Notes: a model not told the origin generated them from the letters alone. DNA of 9,978 nt from JALOAD01 sp023228995 [NCBI: Candidatus Muiribacterium halophilum] (GCA_023228995.1 JALOAD010000079.1:1-9978), one strand, 5' to 3'; shown: positions 1 to 6,639, counted from the first letter of the stretch. Program-made: numbers and translations.

Positions 1-125
1 TTATAAATGGTTAAAGCTCACCTCTGCCACTCCCACGAAGCCAAAGAGTACATGCTGTATCATCGCCTATTTTTGGGACAAATAAGAACGAGGCTACTTT
101 ATAGAAAATTTTTATGAAACAGAAG

Positions 126-329
126 ATATACCGAAATTTCGTTAGTTAGTAAATGATTTTATGATAAAAATTATGTGATTGTATTATATAATTGTAGGTG
201 GCGGACAGTGAGGGAAATTTTATAAAAATTTAAGAAAAACTACAAATGACCGCTGTACTGGGGCTTTCGTGACTCTATCAAAACTTCAAATTCTTTAAAA
301 TTAGTTATTTTTGTGCATAATTTGGGCAC
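126..329. repeat. Repeat block A, spanning attL
   Basis: This block aligns with 1266-1447 as an imperfect direct repeat. Conserved stretches include GTTAGTTAGTAAATGATTT-like sequence, TGATAAAAATTA, a run around 248-281 containing GGGGCTTTCGTGACTCTATC, and TTCTTTAAAATTAGTTATTT ending near a TTGGGCAC motif. It contains the intact attL core, so part lies outside and part inside the element. On the - strand it may give a weak hairpin downstream of the GIY-YIG-like gene. No coding region of convincing length is seen in 1-498. Confidence 0.7.
198..215. repeat. attL, copy of the tRNA-Ser 3' end
   Basis: These 18 bases exactly match the last bases of the tRNA-Ser gene at 9852-9869; the match stops at both sides (G versus T before it, A versus T after it). 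They are isolated from any tRNA body, as expected for the tRNA-distal attachment site left by integration. Confidence 0.87.
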
Positions 330-332
330 AGT
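311..332 (+). repeat. Left arm-type repeat (TTGGGCAC motif)
   Basis: A 22-bp stretch here matches 9781-9802 with two mismatches. It contains one exact TTGGGCAC (322-329) and one degenerate copy (TTGTGCAT). With the right-hand copy it flanks the attachment core in the predicted excised circle, so it may be an integrase arm-binding site. A further TTGGGCAC lies at 1440-1447 at the end of block B. Confidence 0.5.
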
Positions 333-498
333 GAAGTATCCTGTCCCCTCAAAATTTTGTTACTATAAAAAACTTAGAGAATATTTTAAAAACTTTATTC
401 CTTTAGGATAGTATTGAGGTGCCATAAATCTTTATTCTAAATCTAAAGTTAATTTTAAATGGTCTCCCAGTTAACACAAAATATTAAATGTTCTTATA

Positions 499-1206
499 TT
501 ATATTTCAATATCTAACTCTAAAATATCTTTATCAAATATTTCTGTATGACCACTGTCATTAAAATATTTTAATGGGTGAATATTATCTTTGTATTCTTC
601 TTTTAATTTTTTTTCTATTTTAATGGCATTATCTATTTTTTCATTATATAAAATTTTATCTATTTTTACATACTCTTTACCATAACGTTCTTTCAATGTT
701 TGCGATGTTATACCTAATTTATAATATGGTTTTCCATTTAGTATAAATTTAAAATAATATAAACAATTGTCTGCATTTGGATTTTTAATAAAATCATGTG
801 TGATATTAACTTTTTTTTGAACTTTAGTAATCGATTGCAATTTTAGATTTCTCTCTAGACTAATACCTCTTTCTTTAAGACTGGCTATCTCTTGGCTATA
901 CTCACGATAACCTTCCTTTGTCAAACTGCTTATATTAACAGTATTTATCATTTTACCTTCTGAATTAAAATACTTCATTTTAATTTCTTCTATATACACA
1001 GGTTCATCTTGTATGAATTTATTGGATAATTCCGTTGAATAGTCATAATCATCCATTAATGTGTCATTATTTACTTCTTCTTTTTTCTCTTCTTTGTTTT
1101 TTTCTTCTTTGTTTTCTTTTATTCTGTAAGATATTTCACCTAAAAATACTATAAAAACAAATATGATCACAACCAATATAAGTATTGCGCTTACAATCTC
1201 GACCAC
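499..1206 (-). CDS. Membrane-anchored GIY-YIG/T5orf172-like protein
   Basis: This 235-residue protein has a hydrophobic segment at residues 4-23, which suggests an N-terminal membrane anchor. A highly charged Lys/Glu linker follows (about 28-45), then a helical middle part, and a C-terminal domain from about 148. That domain resembles the T5orf172/MUG113 branch of the GIY-YIG nuclease fold: LYYF (149-152, the GIY-like strand), YKLGIT (162-167, the YIG-like strand), R174, E198 in a helix and TEIF (221-224). The start is GTG; AAGGA lies 6 bp upstream, and the nearby ATG at 1208 is out of frame and stops quickly. The gene is single and sits between repeat blocks A and B. Nuclease activity is inferred from motifs only, and a nuclease tethered to the membrane would be unusual. 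It may be a cargo or defence gene; the function is unknown. Confidence 0.72.
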   Translation of the reverse strand: MVEIVSAILILVVIIFVFIVFLGEISYRIKENKEEKNKEEKKEEVNNDTLMDDYDYSTELSNKFIQDEPVYIEEIKMKYFNSEGKMINTVNISSLTKEGYREYSQEIASLKERGISLERNLKLQSITKVQKKVNITHDFIKNPNADNCLYYFKFILNGKPYYKLGITSQTLKERYGKEYVKIDKILYNEKIDNAIKIEKKLKEEYKDNIHPLKYFNDSGHTEIFDKDILELDIEI

Positions 1207-1235
1207 ATAGATTCCTTTTAAACAAATTGAGACAA

Positions 1236-1258
1236 ACTGTTTTAAACAGTCTTTTTTT
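1236..1258 (+). terminator. Hairpin plus T-tract, + strand
   Basis: ACTGTTT (1236-1242) and AAACAGT (1244-1250) form a perfect 7-bp inverted repeat around a single T, followed on the + strand by C and eight T residues. The shape is that of an intrinsic terminator read left to right, but no + strand gene precedes it. The T-tract and the narrow loop leave an operator role possible, because it lies just upstream of the GIY-YIG-like gene start on the - strand. Confidence 0.35.
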
Positions 1259-1265
1259 TACTGAA

Positions 1266-1447
1266 AATATTGTATCAAAATTTTGTTAGCTAGTAAATGA
1301 TTTGATGATAAAAATTAGGTGATTGTGTTTTGTAGTATGTAGGCGGGCACGGAAATTAATTATAAAAACTACAAAAGACCGCTGCGCAGGGGCTTTCGTG
1401 ACTCTATCAAATTTTACATTTCTTTAAAATTAGTTATTTTTGGGCAC
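1266..1447. repeat. Repeat block B, with a decayed att-like core
   Basis: This is the second copy of the block at 126-329. Where block A has the tRNA-derived core, block B has GTAGGCGGGCACGGAAATT, a shortened and altered version. On the - strand an imperfect hairpin at about 1375-1397 (AAAG/CTTT base, GCGC loop) followed by a T-rich stretch could end transcription of the R-M operon. TACAAT at 1274-1269 with TTTACT 17 bp upstream could start transcription of the GIY-YIG-like gene. The gene-free interval 1207-1535 is almost entirely this block plus two small hairpins. Confidence 0.68.
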
Positions 1448-1503
1448 ATTAAACCACTAAAAAACATCTTTATTTCTATGGTAAAATTTAATAAATTACT
1501 TTT

Positions 1504-1530
1504 AAAAACTTTTGAATAGTATAAATTCAA
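1504..1530 (-). terminator. Weak terminator after the R-M operon
   Basis: On the - strand TTGAAT (1530-1525) pairs with ATTCAA (1517-1512) across a 7-nt loop and is followed by AAGTTTTT. It begins 5 bp after the stop codon of the 170-aa gene. The stem is short and AT-rich, so it is a weak candidate. Confidence 0.3.
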
Positions 1531-1535
1531 TCTTG

Positions 1536-2048
1536 TTAATCTTTTAGTTTTGCAATTAAGTTTTTGTATATATCTTTGTGTTCATTCATTAGCTTAATGA
1601 GAGATTCTTGGTGACTAGCAGATAAATCTTGATCTTCTATTAAATATTTTTTTACCAAATAAACACTCTTTGGAATTATCATTGTTATTTGTTCATCCGA
1701 AAGTTTTTGTTCTCTTGCTATGTTTATTAACACATCTTTTGATCCAAGTTTTATTAATGTTTTTATTTCTAAATCACTTAAGTCTTGTCTCTTTGAAATT
1801 TGAAGTTTATCATTATCTAATGATACCAAATCAGTATTTAATACAAATAAAAACTTTTCACTATCTTTATTAATTGTAGTGCAATTTATACTATCTATCT
1901 TTAATATTTTTTCTAATTGTTCTTGACGATATTCAAATAAAATTTCTTTTTCTGCTCGAATCCAATCATTTCCACTTTCAGATGTTAAACTTCCTAACTC
2001 TAAACCTAATCTTTCATAAATCTTTATTCTTAATTCTTCTTCATCCAT
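1536..2048 (-). CDS. 170-aa helical protein, third gene of the R-M operon
   Basis: I do not recognise this protein with confidence. Residues 1-45 (acidic start, then IYERLGLELG and NDWIRAEKEI) faintly resemble the DUF2934 pattern of a short helix pair ending in W-x-RAE-x-E-I. Residues about 85-168 are a run of amphipathic helices about 24 residues apart (LSDLEIKTLIKLG, LSDEQITMIIP, LSASHQESLIKLM), like LRV/HEAT-type helical repeats. No catalytic motif or signal peptide is visible. ATG at 2048 has AAGG upstream and lies 26 bp after the CfrBI-like endonuclease gene on the same strand, so it is probably co-transcribed with the R-M genes. It could be an R-M accessory protein or a passenger. Confidence 0.72.
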   Translation of the reverse strand: MDEEELRIKIYERLGLELGSLTSESGNDWIRAEKEILFEYRQEQLEKILKIDSINCTTINKDSEKFLFVLNTDLVSLDNDKLQISKRQDLSDLEIKTLIKLGSKDVLINIAREQKLSDEQITMIIPKSVYLVKKYLIEDQDLSASHQESLIKLMNEHKDIYKNLIAKLKD

Positions 2049-2074
2049 TATTAACCTTGATAATTTTTATTGCA

Positions 2075-2977
2075 TCATTCATCAAAAAGACTATCTATTA
2101 TATTTGATATATTATTATCACTATGGTCTACATGTGGAACATTTAAATTCTCCAATACAGTTTGGAATTTTTTATATCCATTTTGGGAACGTAGCTCAAT
2201 CCATTGTACACCCAATGAATCTAATTGTCTTTTATTAGTTTCAGATAATTTATCTGCAATGAACACTGAACTGTCTCTTGCAATTACTGCATCAGCACTT
2301 TCAGGATTACCTTTGCCCATCAACTTTACTTCACATTTATATTCATTATTATCACTATCCATAAGATAAAAATCTGTTTCTCTGCTAAAATCACCTATAT
2401 CTTGTTGGTCAGTTGTATGAAAATAATCTTCACTTACGTCATATATTTTACATAACATAACCATTAAAGGTGTTTCTACACGCTTACCAGCTGTACTCCA
2501 TAATCCACCTCGTATAGCGGCTCTTTTTACGGCTAGTGTATTAATTACAATCAAACTTTCACTTAAAGTTAGATCAACGCTAACTTGATTCATTTTAATA
2601 GTTAAAGTGAGTTCTAGTTCTCCATCATTAGCAACTAATGTCTCTAACATAGACGATAATTCTTCATAATGCTCATCTGCTGCAGATAGTACAATTTCTC
2701 TACGTGCAGAATTGTACATATTAGCAATAGTTTTTTTATTTAACCCAGAGTTTATTGCAATATCTTCAGTACTAAGTCCCTCATGTAAAAATTCTTTTTT
2801 GTACCAATCTGTATCAATATCCTCACTACGTAATTTAGCATCAATAACTTTTTTAAAAAAATCAATTGCATATTGTAAAAATTGGGAATCCAAGAGTGTA
2901 ACTACTTCGATTCTATAATCTTCACCATTTACTAATTTATGGAGTATTTTTTTAACTGTATAAGAGGTTAAGGTCAT
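2075..2977 (-). CDS. CfrBI-family type II restriction endonuclease
   Basis: This 300-residue protein looks like the restriction endonuclease family of CfrBI, which cuts CCWWGG. Residues 1-100 are helical and include a possible HTH (LSTEDIAINSGLNKKTIANMY, about 69-88). The conserved core contains RGGLWSTAGKRVETPLM (156-172), a PD-(D/E)XK-type nuclease centre with D202 in TDFYL and E216-V-K218 in CEVKLMGKG, then NPESADAVIARDS (224-236). These match what I remember of the CfrBI family, and the length is normal. The start ATG overlaps the methyltransferase stop (ATGA) and has AAAGGA upstream, indicating translational coupling that would make modification precede restriction. The exact recognition sequence is inferred from family membership and is not proven. 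Confidence 0.88.
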   Translation of the reverse strand: MTLTSYTVKKILHKLVNGEDYRIEVVTLLDSQFLQYAIDFFKKVIDAKLRSEDIDTDWYKKEFLHEGLSTEDIAINSGLNKKTIANMYNSARREIVLSAADEHYEELSSMLETLVANDGELELTLTIKMNQVSVDLTLSESLIVINTLAVKRAAIRGGLWSTAGKRVETPLMVMLCKIYDVSEDYFHTTDQQDIGDFSRETDFYLMDSDNNEYKCEVKLMGKGNPESADAVIARDSSVFIADKLSETNKRQLDSLGVQWIELRSQNGYKKFQTVLENLNVPHVDHSDNNISNIIDSLFDE

Positions 2978-4362
2978 TTATTTCCTTTATTTTTAAATTC
3001 TTCTAGTGTGTAAAATTGATATTTGTTTTCTTCTAAAAAATTTTTTTTGATATTTTCCTGAATTCGTTCAAAATATTCATGGTTTTTTTCTGTTGTAAAA
3101 AAAAGACGTTGATGAGAAAGAGCTGATTTTCCCAACGTACCACTTCCACCAAAAGGGTCAAAAACTAAATCGCCAATAAATGAATAATATCTAACTATAT
3201 TATCACATAACTGTTTTGGGAATACTGCACTATGAACTTTGTCAAAAACTGGATCAATTTTCCATAAGTTAGAAGTTTCAAAATCACCTAAAACTTTACT
3301 CTTTTCAACAATTTCATCATCATATTGCTTAATATTCCAATCAATTAATTTAGTAGTCCTTTTTCTGTAAACCATAACTGACTCAGTAGTACAGTTAGGT
3401 TTATATGCTAGCGGCTTTCTGTGTTGATTAAAACCTGATACTCTATTTTTTGCACTCGCTTCTGGCTTGGCCCATACAATATCATCAATGAATTCCCAGC
3501 CCATTTTAATTAACAAGGGATGAAGGTCATAAGGTATTGGATAACGTTTACTAGAATAACTTCTTCCCACTCTGGGAATAATAATAGGAGATGTATTTAA
3601 AATAAAAAAACGTCCTTCTTTTGTTATTCGATGAACTTCTTTAAAAACTTTTTCTAAAAATTGTAAATATTCATCATAGCTTTTATATATTGAGTAGTCT
3701 CGTGCATTGTAATATGGAGGAGAAGTAAAAGTTAAGTGTATAGACTCATCAGATACATACTTCAAAACTTCTAAAACATCTCCATTCACAACTGTATTAT
3801 GTAAAATTTCAGGCGATGACGTATGGTCAGTTTTAGATTTTTTAATTAAGGTTTCTTCAAATTCTGTATTAATAACTTGTTGAATTATTTCATTAGGATG
3901 ATTTTTAAAAGATAGTAATTTCTTTTTTATGTTTTCATTTTTCTTAAATACTAAAAGTCCCCTAATAGCTTGTAGTATGACATTTGGATCATAGTCTGAT
4001 AGTAATTTCTCTAATTGAGGAATTGTTTCCTCAGAACGAATTCTACCAATAGCTGATGTAGCCTCTCTTCGAACTTCTGAATTATTTTCATTTTTTACAA
4101 CATCAATAAAGAATGATAATAAATCTATATTGGATAGTTTCGCAAGATTTTTAATAGCTTCAAGTTTTATAGCTTTATTATCAGAAAGAGCTAATTCCTT
4201 TAATAAGCTCGTACCTTCGAAGTTTGATGGTAATTTTCCTAGTTTTTTAAGGATAAATATTATTTCTTTATTTTTTGCAGTAGAAATATAGTTGGTAAAA
4301 AAAATTTTATTACTTTTACATAACTCAACTTCGTTTGTATCTATTTTTTGTGTCATTTTCAT
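2974..4362 (-). CDS. HEAT-repeat/DNA methyltransferase fusion (type II, m4C-like)
   Basis: This is the modification enzyme of the R-M pair, with two parts. Residues about 45-170 are HEAT/PBS-lyase-like repeats (for example AIKLEAIKNLAKLSN, SEVRREATSAIGRI, PNVILQAIRGLLVF). Residues about 188-445 are a beta-class methyltransferase: catalytic motif IV TSPPY at 213-217, SAM-binding motif I DPFGGSGT at 402-409, acidic E425, and the motif X-like FPKQLCDNIVRYYS just before motif I. TSPPY is typical of N4-cytosine enzymes and agrees with CfrBI-type modification. The HEAT domain is an extra N-terminal module not normally needed for methylation. ATG at 4362 or 4356 could start the protein; neither has a strong Shine-Dalgarno. 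The stop overlaps the endonuclease start by 4 bp. A TATAAT box 41 bp upstream suggests a promoter separate from the controller operon. Confidence 0.92.
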   Translation of the reverse strand: MKMTQKIDTNEVELCKSNKIFFTNYISTAKNKEIIFILKKLGKLPSNFEGTSLLKELALSDNKAIKLEAIKNLAKLSNIDLLSFFIDVVKNENNSEVRREATSAIGRIRSEETIPQLEKLLSDYDPNVILQAIRGLLVFKKNENIKKKLLSFKNHPNEIIQQVINTEFEETLIKKSKTDHTSSPEILHNTVVNGDVLEVLKYVSDESIHLTFTSPPYYNARDYSIYKSYDEYLQFLEKVFKEVHRITKEGRFFILNTSPIIIPRVGRSYSSKRYPIPYDLHPLLIKMGWEFIDDIVWAKPEASAKNRVSGFNQHRKPLAYKPNCTTESVMVYRKRTTKLIDWNIKQYDDEIVEKSKVLGDFETSNLWKIDPVFDKVHSAVFPKQLCDNIVRYYSFIGDLVFDPFGGSGTLGKSALSHQRLFFTTEKNHEYFERIQENIKKNFLEENKYQFYTLEEFKNKGNK

Positions 4363-4580
4363 TTACTTTAATGGTCTTTTGTTCGTATTTTTAATTATCT
4401 AGATTATACATTCCCAATAATAGTAAAGACATTAAATAACTAATATATTTATATTAATAATCTACAAGATCTTATCCACAAGTTTTTTAGATATAAAACT
4501 TAATATCTTCTTTAAAGATTCATCTGAAAATAAATTCCAACCATTAATTACTTATCACGTCTATGCAATGATCAAGTTGA
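4363..4580. other. Spacer between HNH gene and methyltransferase gene
   Basis: This 218-bp AT-rich spacer holds the methyltransferase promoter. It also has an AAGTTTT/AAAACTT inverted repeat (4480-4486/4495-4501) without a T-tract, so it is not a convincing terminator, and a consensus DnaA box TTATCCACA at 4472-4480. No ORF of useful length is seen. Confidence 0.5.
4403..4431 (-). promoter_or_regulatory. Likely promoter of the methyltransferase operon
   Basis: The - strand carries a perfect TATAAT at 4408-4403 with a weak -35 (TGTCTT, 4431-4426) 17 bp upstream. Transcription would start about 35 nt before the methyltransferase ATG. I see no second C-box here, so the M-R operon may not be directly controlled by the C protein. 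Confidence 0.5.
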
Positions 4581-5003
4581 TTATGATAAACTTCTACCCT
4601 TTTTAGCTGATATAAAATCTCCATCATTCATACCTTTTGTGTGATGGCAAATTGAACAAAGTGTTTGAAGGTTTTCAATTACATTATTTTCATGGTTTCC
4701 ATCTATATGATCACCGTGTAATACTGAAGATGGAAAAGAATAGTCCTTATCTACTGGACACATAAATCCTAAACGCCCATCTCTATTTTCACAGTAGTTT
4801 TTCTTATAGTGAGCAACACCTTCTCGAGGAGGTTTACCTTCTTTCATTAGTTTAGCACAACTAGCACATATATGCTTAAAAGAATAATATTTCCAATCTC
4901 TAACAATTACATGATTATTGCAACCTGGATTAACACATTTTGGTATTTCCTTTCCATCGGCTAACCATTTTTCCTTGTTTATCATTGCTTGTGTTTTTTT
5001 CAA
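4581..5003 (-). CDS. HNH endonuclease coupled to the controller gene
   Basis: This 140-residue protein has a C-terminal HNH nuclease domain: HGDHIDGNHENN (96-107), N111 and LCSICHH (115-121), with D98-H99 as the first catalytic pair. Extra zinc-type cysteines are at C23/C28, C46/C49 and C71/C82. The start is TTG, overlapping the controller stop codon (TTGA), with AAAGGGA 5 bp upstream. The ATG seven codons later lacks such a site, so TTG is preferred. In classical C-controlled systems the gene coupled behind C is the restriction endonuclease; here that place is held by this HNH protein while the CfrBI-like enzyme lies behind the methyltransferase. It may be a second restriction nuclease or a phage-type HNH protein. 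Confidence 0.88.
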   Translation of the reverse strand: MKKTQAMINKEKWLADGKEIPKCVNPGCNNHVIVRDWKYYSFKHICASCAKLMKEGKPPREGVAHYKKNYCENRDGRLGFMCPVDKDYSFPSSVLHGDHIDGNHENNVIENLQTLCSICHHTKGMNDGDFISAKKGRSLS

Positions 5004-5221
5004 TTAATTCCCTTTACCAATTCATCAATTTTTATTTCTAAGCCATTGCATAATTTCAATAAATTTAATATTGAAGGATTTCTCGCACCTCTTTCAAGCA
5101 TACTTATATAAGTTCTGTCAAACCCACACTTTGATGCTAATTCTTCCTGAGATAGATTTTGAGCTAATCTATGCTTTTTAATTTCTATACCTAACTGAAT
5201 CAAATAATTTTTATTTTTCAT
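5000..5221 (-). CDS. XRE-family R-M controller (C) protein
   Basis: This 73-residue protein is almost all helix-turn-helix: SQEELASKCGFDRTYISMLE (24-43) is the HTH, followed by RGARNPSILNLLKL. The DRTYIS recognition helix and the RN-x-x-I segment are hallmarks of C proteins of type II R-M systems (C.Esp1396I-type), which bind as dimers and time restriction gene expression. The size is normal for C proteins. It is first in a two-gene operon with the HNH gene (4-bp stop/start overlap). No Shine-Dalgarno is visible. A -10 box lies 7 nt before the ATG, so the transcript is probably leaderless, as for several known C genes. A C-box-like operator lies directly upstream, implying autoregulation. Confidence 0.88.
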   Translation of the reverse strand: MKNKNYLIQLGIEIKKHRLAQNLSQEELASKCGFDRTYISMLERGARNPSILNLLKLCNGLEIKIDELVKGIN

Positions 5222-5228
5222 AAAACAG

Positions 5229-5257
5229 ATAATATATAAATGATAACAATTAGTCTA
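5229..5257 (-). promoter_or_regulatory. Controller gene promoter, probably leaderless
   Basis: TAGACT (5257-5252) and TATTAT (5234-5229) are separated by 17 bp on the - strand. Only seven bases separate the -10 box from the ATG at 5221, placing the start of transcription at or next to the start codon. Confidence 0.55.
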
Positions 5258-5274
5258 CAGACAATATGTCACAT
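5242..5274 (-). promoter_or_regulatory. C-box operator of the controller gene
   Basis: On the - strand a distal site GACATATTGTC (5270-5260; perfect GACA-N3-TGTC inverted repeat) and a proximal, weaker site GACTAATTGTT (5255-5245) lie 15 bp apart start to start, separated by TGTA. This is the two-dimer arrangement known for C-protein operators: a strong upstream site that activates and a weaker downstream site that represses. The proximal site overlaps the -35 box. Confidence 0.72.
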
Positions 5275-5454
5275 AATTTTAAAATACAAATTGCTAAACT
5301 AAAAGACCAGAATGACAACAAAATTAAACAACTAATTTCAAGCCAAATTTAATAAACATAGCAAAATATCATATCAAATCCTATAAATATTGCCTATAAA
5401 ACATTAATTTGGATAAAATTGTGATTAGTGATTTTTATTGTGGACTTGCAAATA

Positions 5455-5532
5455 ATGAATATACTTGAAAAAGCTATTAATGATTACAAAAATTTAATTT
5501 CAAAATTTAAAAAAACAGCCAGTCAAATATGA
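5455..5532 (+). other. Possible 25-codon upstream ORF
   Basis: ATG at 5455 opens a 25-residue frame (MNILEKAINDYKNLISKFKK, then TASQI). Its TGA overlaps another ATG at 5532 (7 codons), whose TGA in turn overlaps the start of the 347-aa gene at 5552. No Shine-Dalgarno precedes it. It may be a leader for coupled translation, or chance in AT-rich DNA. Confidence 0.2.
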
Positions 5533-5551
5533 TGGAAGATAATAATAGTCA

Positions 5552-6595
5552 ATGAAAAAAGACCAAGAAGAACTTCTTAATGATATTCAAAATACATTTG
5601 ATTCTTTATCGAATGAATATGTTTTTGATCTACATATATGGAATTTTAAAAAACCATTATGGAAAAATTTATCTCAAACAAATAAAATAAAATATCTTGA
5701 AAACACTATAAATGTGTATGTAAAATATCACGAAAATTTTGATGTTAAAAAAATCGAATCTACTAAAGACGAACTACTCAAAATAACCGAAAAAGACGAA
5801 ATCGTAGAATTTGAAGATATGTATATTTATAAAGAGCTATATAAAATTCTATTTCTTATCAATTACACATTTCAAGCTTTGGATATTTTGCGCGAAAAAG
5901 ACTATCCAAGAGACTTTGGCTTGCTGCAAAGCGATGATAAAAAAATTAATCCAAAAAGAATATATTATAAAAAACTTATTATAGGCGAAGATAAACTTAC
6001 AAACCGCAAAGAAGCTCGGCTAAAATACTGGCTATTTACAAATTATTATAAAAATAGAGGCTTGTTTAAATTTTTTCTTTATAATTTTTTGATTACTGAT
6101 CTATCAAAATTTAAAGCTCTGCACGAAGAAAATGAAGCAAATGAAACTATTTTTTCTGCTCTAAATTTTTTTCTTATGCAAAAAACTACTCCGGATGCTG
6201 TTATAAAAAGCTTAGGAATACTTCTTTATGGAGAATTAACAGAGCATCTTAAAATCCCAAAAGGAAGGTCAAAAGAAATCATTCAATGGATAATTAATAC
6301 TATTTTTCATTCCAACATAAGTACAGATGAATTTTACGGTCACATTTATATCAAATCATCATTAGGGAACTTCCCTATTTTCGGAGCATCTAGAAAAGAC
6401 AAGCATTCAGACGAAGAAAAAGCATTTATCAAAAAGAGACTATACAGAGATCTTAACGATTTGACTAAAATGAATATAGAGACATTCGAAGTTTTCTATA
6501 ATAGCTATATGAAAAATCCTCATATCCAATATCTTGTAAAATATCCACTGGAATTTTTTCGCGAAAACCCAAAATATTCCGTTATAAACGAATAA
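5552..6595 (+). CDS. 347-aa orphan protein, unknown function
   Basis: I do not recognise this protein. It is a soluble, Lys/Glu-rich, mostly helical protein without signal peptide or clear membrane segment. The central part (about 150-215) is rich in aromatic residues (YYKNRGLFKFFLYNFLITD), and the C-terminal third contains HSDEEKAFIKKRLYRDLNDL and a Tyr/Phe-rich tail. No nuclease, kinase, ATPase or HTH motif is evident. The start at 5552 is preceded by GGAAG at a long distance (13 bp) and overlaps the stop of a 7-codon ORF (ATGA), so translation may be coupled. It stands alone between the R-M island and the ssb-rep-int operon, on the same strand as the latter, where cargo or defence genes are often found. 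Confidence 0.75.
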   Translation: MKKDQEELLNDIQNTFDSLSNEYVFDLHIWNFKKPLWKNLSQTNKIKYLENTINVYVKYHENFDVKKIESTKDELLKITEKDEIVEFEDMYIYKELYKILFLINYTFQALDILREKDYPRDFGLLQSDDKKINPKRIYYKKLIIGEDKLTNRKEARLKYWLFTNYYKNRGLFKFFLYNFLITDLSKFKALHEENEANETIFSALNFFLMQKTTPDAVIKSLGILLYGELTEHLKIPKGRSKEIIQWIINTIFHSNISTDEFYGHIYIKSSLGNFPIFGASRKDKHSDEEKAFIKKRLYRDLNDLTKMNIETFEVFYNSYMKNPHIQYLVKYPLEFFRENPKYSVINE

Positions 6596-6615
6596 GTACC
6601 TGCGTTAAACTTCTC

Positions 6616-6627
6616 TTGTAATTACAA
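6616..6627. promoter_or_regulatory. 12-bp palindrome upstream of the mobility operon
   Basis: TTGTAATTACAA is a perfect palindrome 52 bp before the ssDNA-binding protein gene and 26 bp (centre to centre) from a second, longer palindrome. It is a candidate operator. Confidence 0.35.
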
Positions 6628-6639
6628 ATAACTAAAAAC

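Larger units (their letters stand above)
5222..5551. other. Divergent intergenic region
   Basis: This 330-bp interval separates the leftward controller gene and the rightward 347-aa gene. The left 55 bp hold the C-box operator and promoter. The remainder is very AT-rich, with possible but unconvincing + strand -10 boxes (for example TAAAAT near 5414-5419) and a chain of tiny ORFs just before 5552. Confidence 0.5.

Noticed and set aside
1-63. 20-codon - strand ORF at the left edge
   Set aside because: No ribosome site, very short, and ends exactly at the window edge by chance; no family resemblance.
1670-1873. 67-codon + strand ORF
   Set aside because: Antisense shadow of the 170-aa gene; Leu-rich composition is typical of reversed AT-rich coding DNA.
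2070-2369. 99-codon + strand ORF
   Set aside because: Antisense to the CfrBI-like endonuclease, which has strong family motifs.
4480-4501. Terminator after the HNH gene
   Set aside because: The 7-bp inverted repeat AAGTTTT/AAAACTT is AT-rich and lacks a following T-tract on the - strand.
5506-5555. Programmed frameshift at the run of seven A residues
   Set aside because: The A-run is not in the slippery phase for the 25-codon ORF, and a -1 shift only reaches the 7-codon ORF, which stops.
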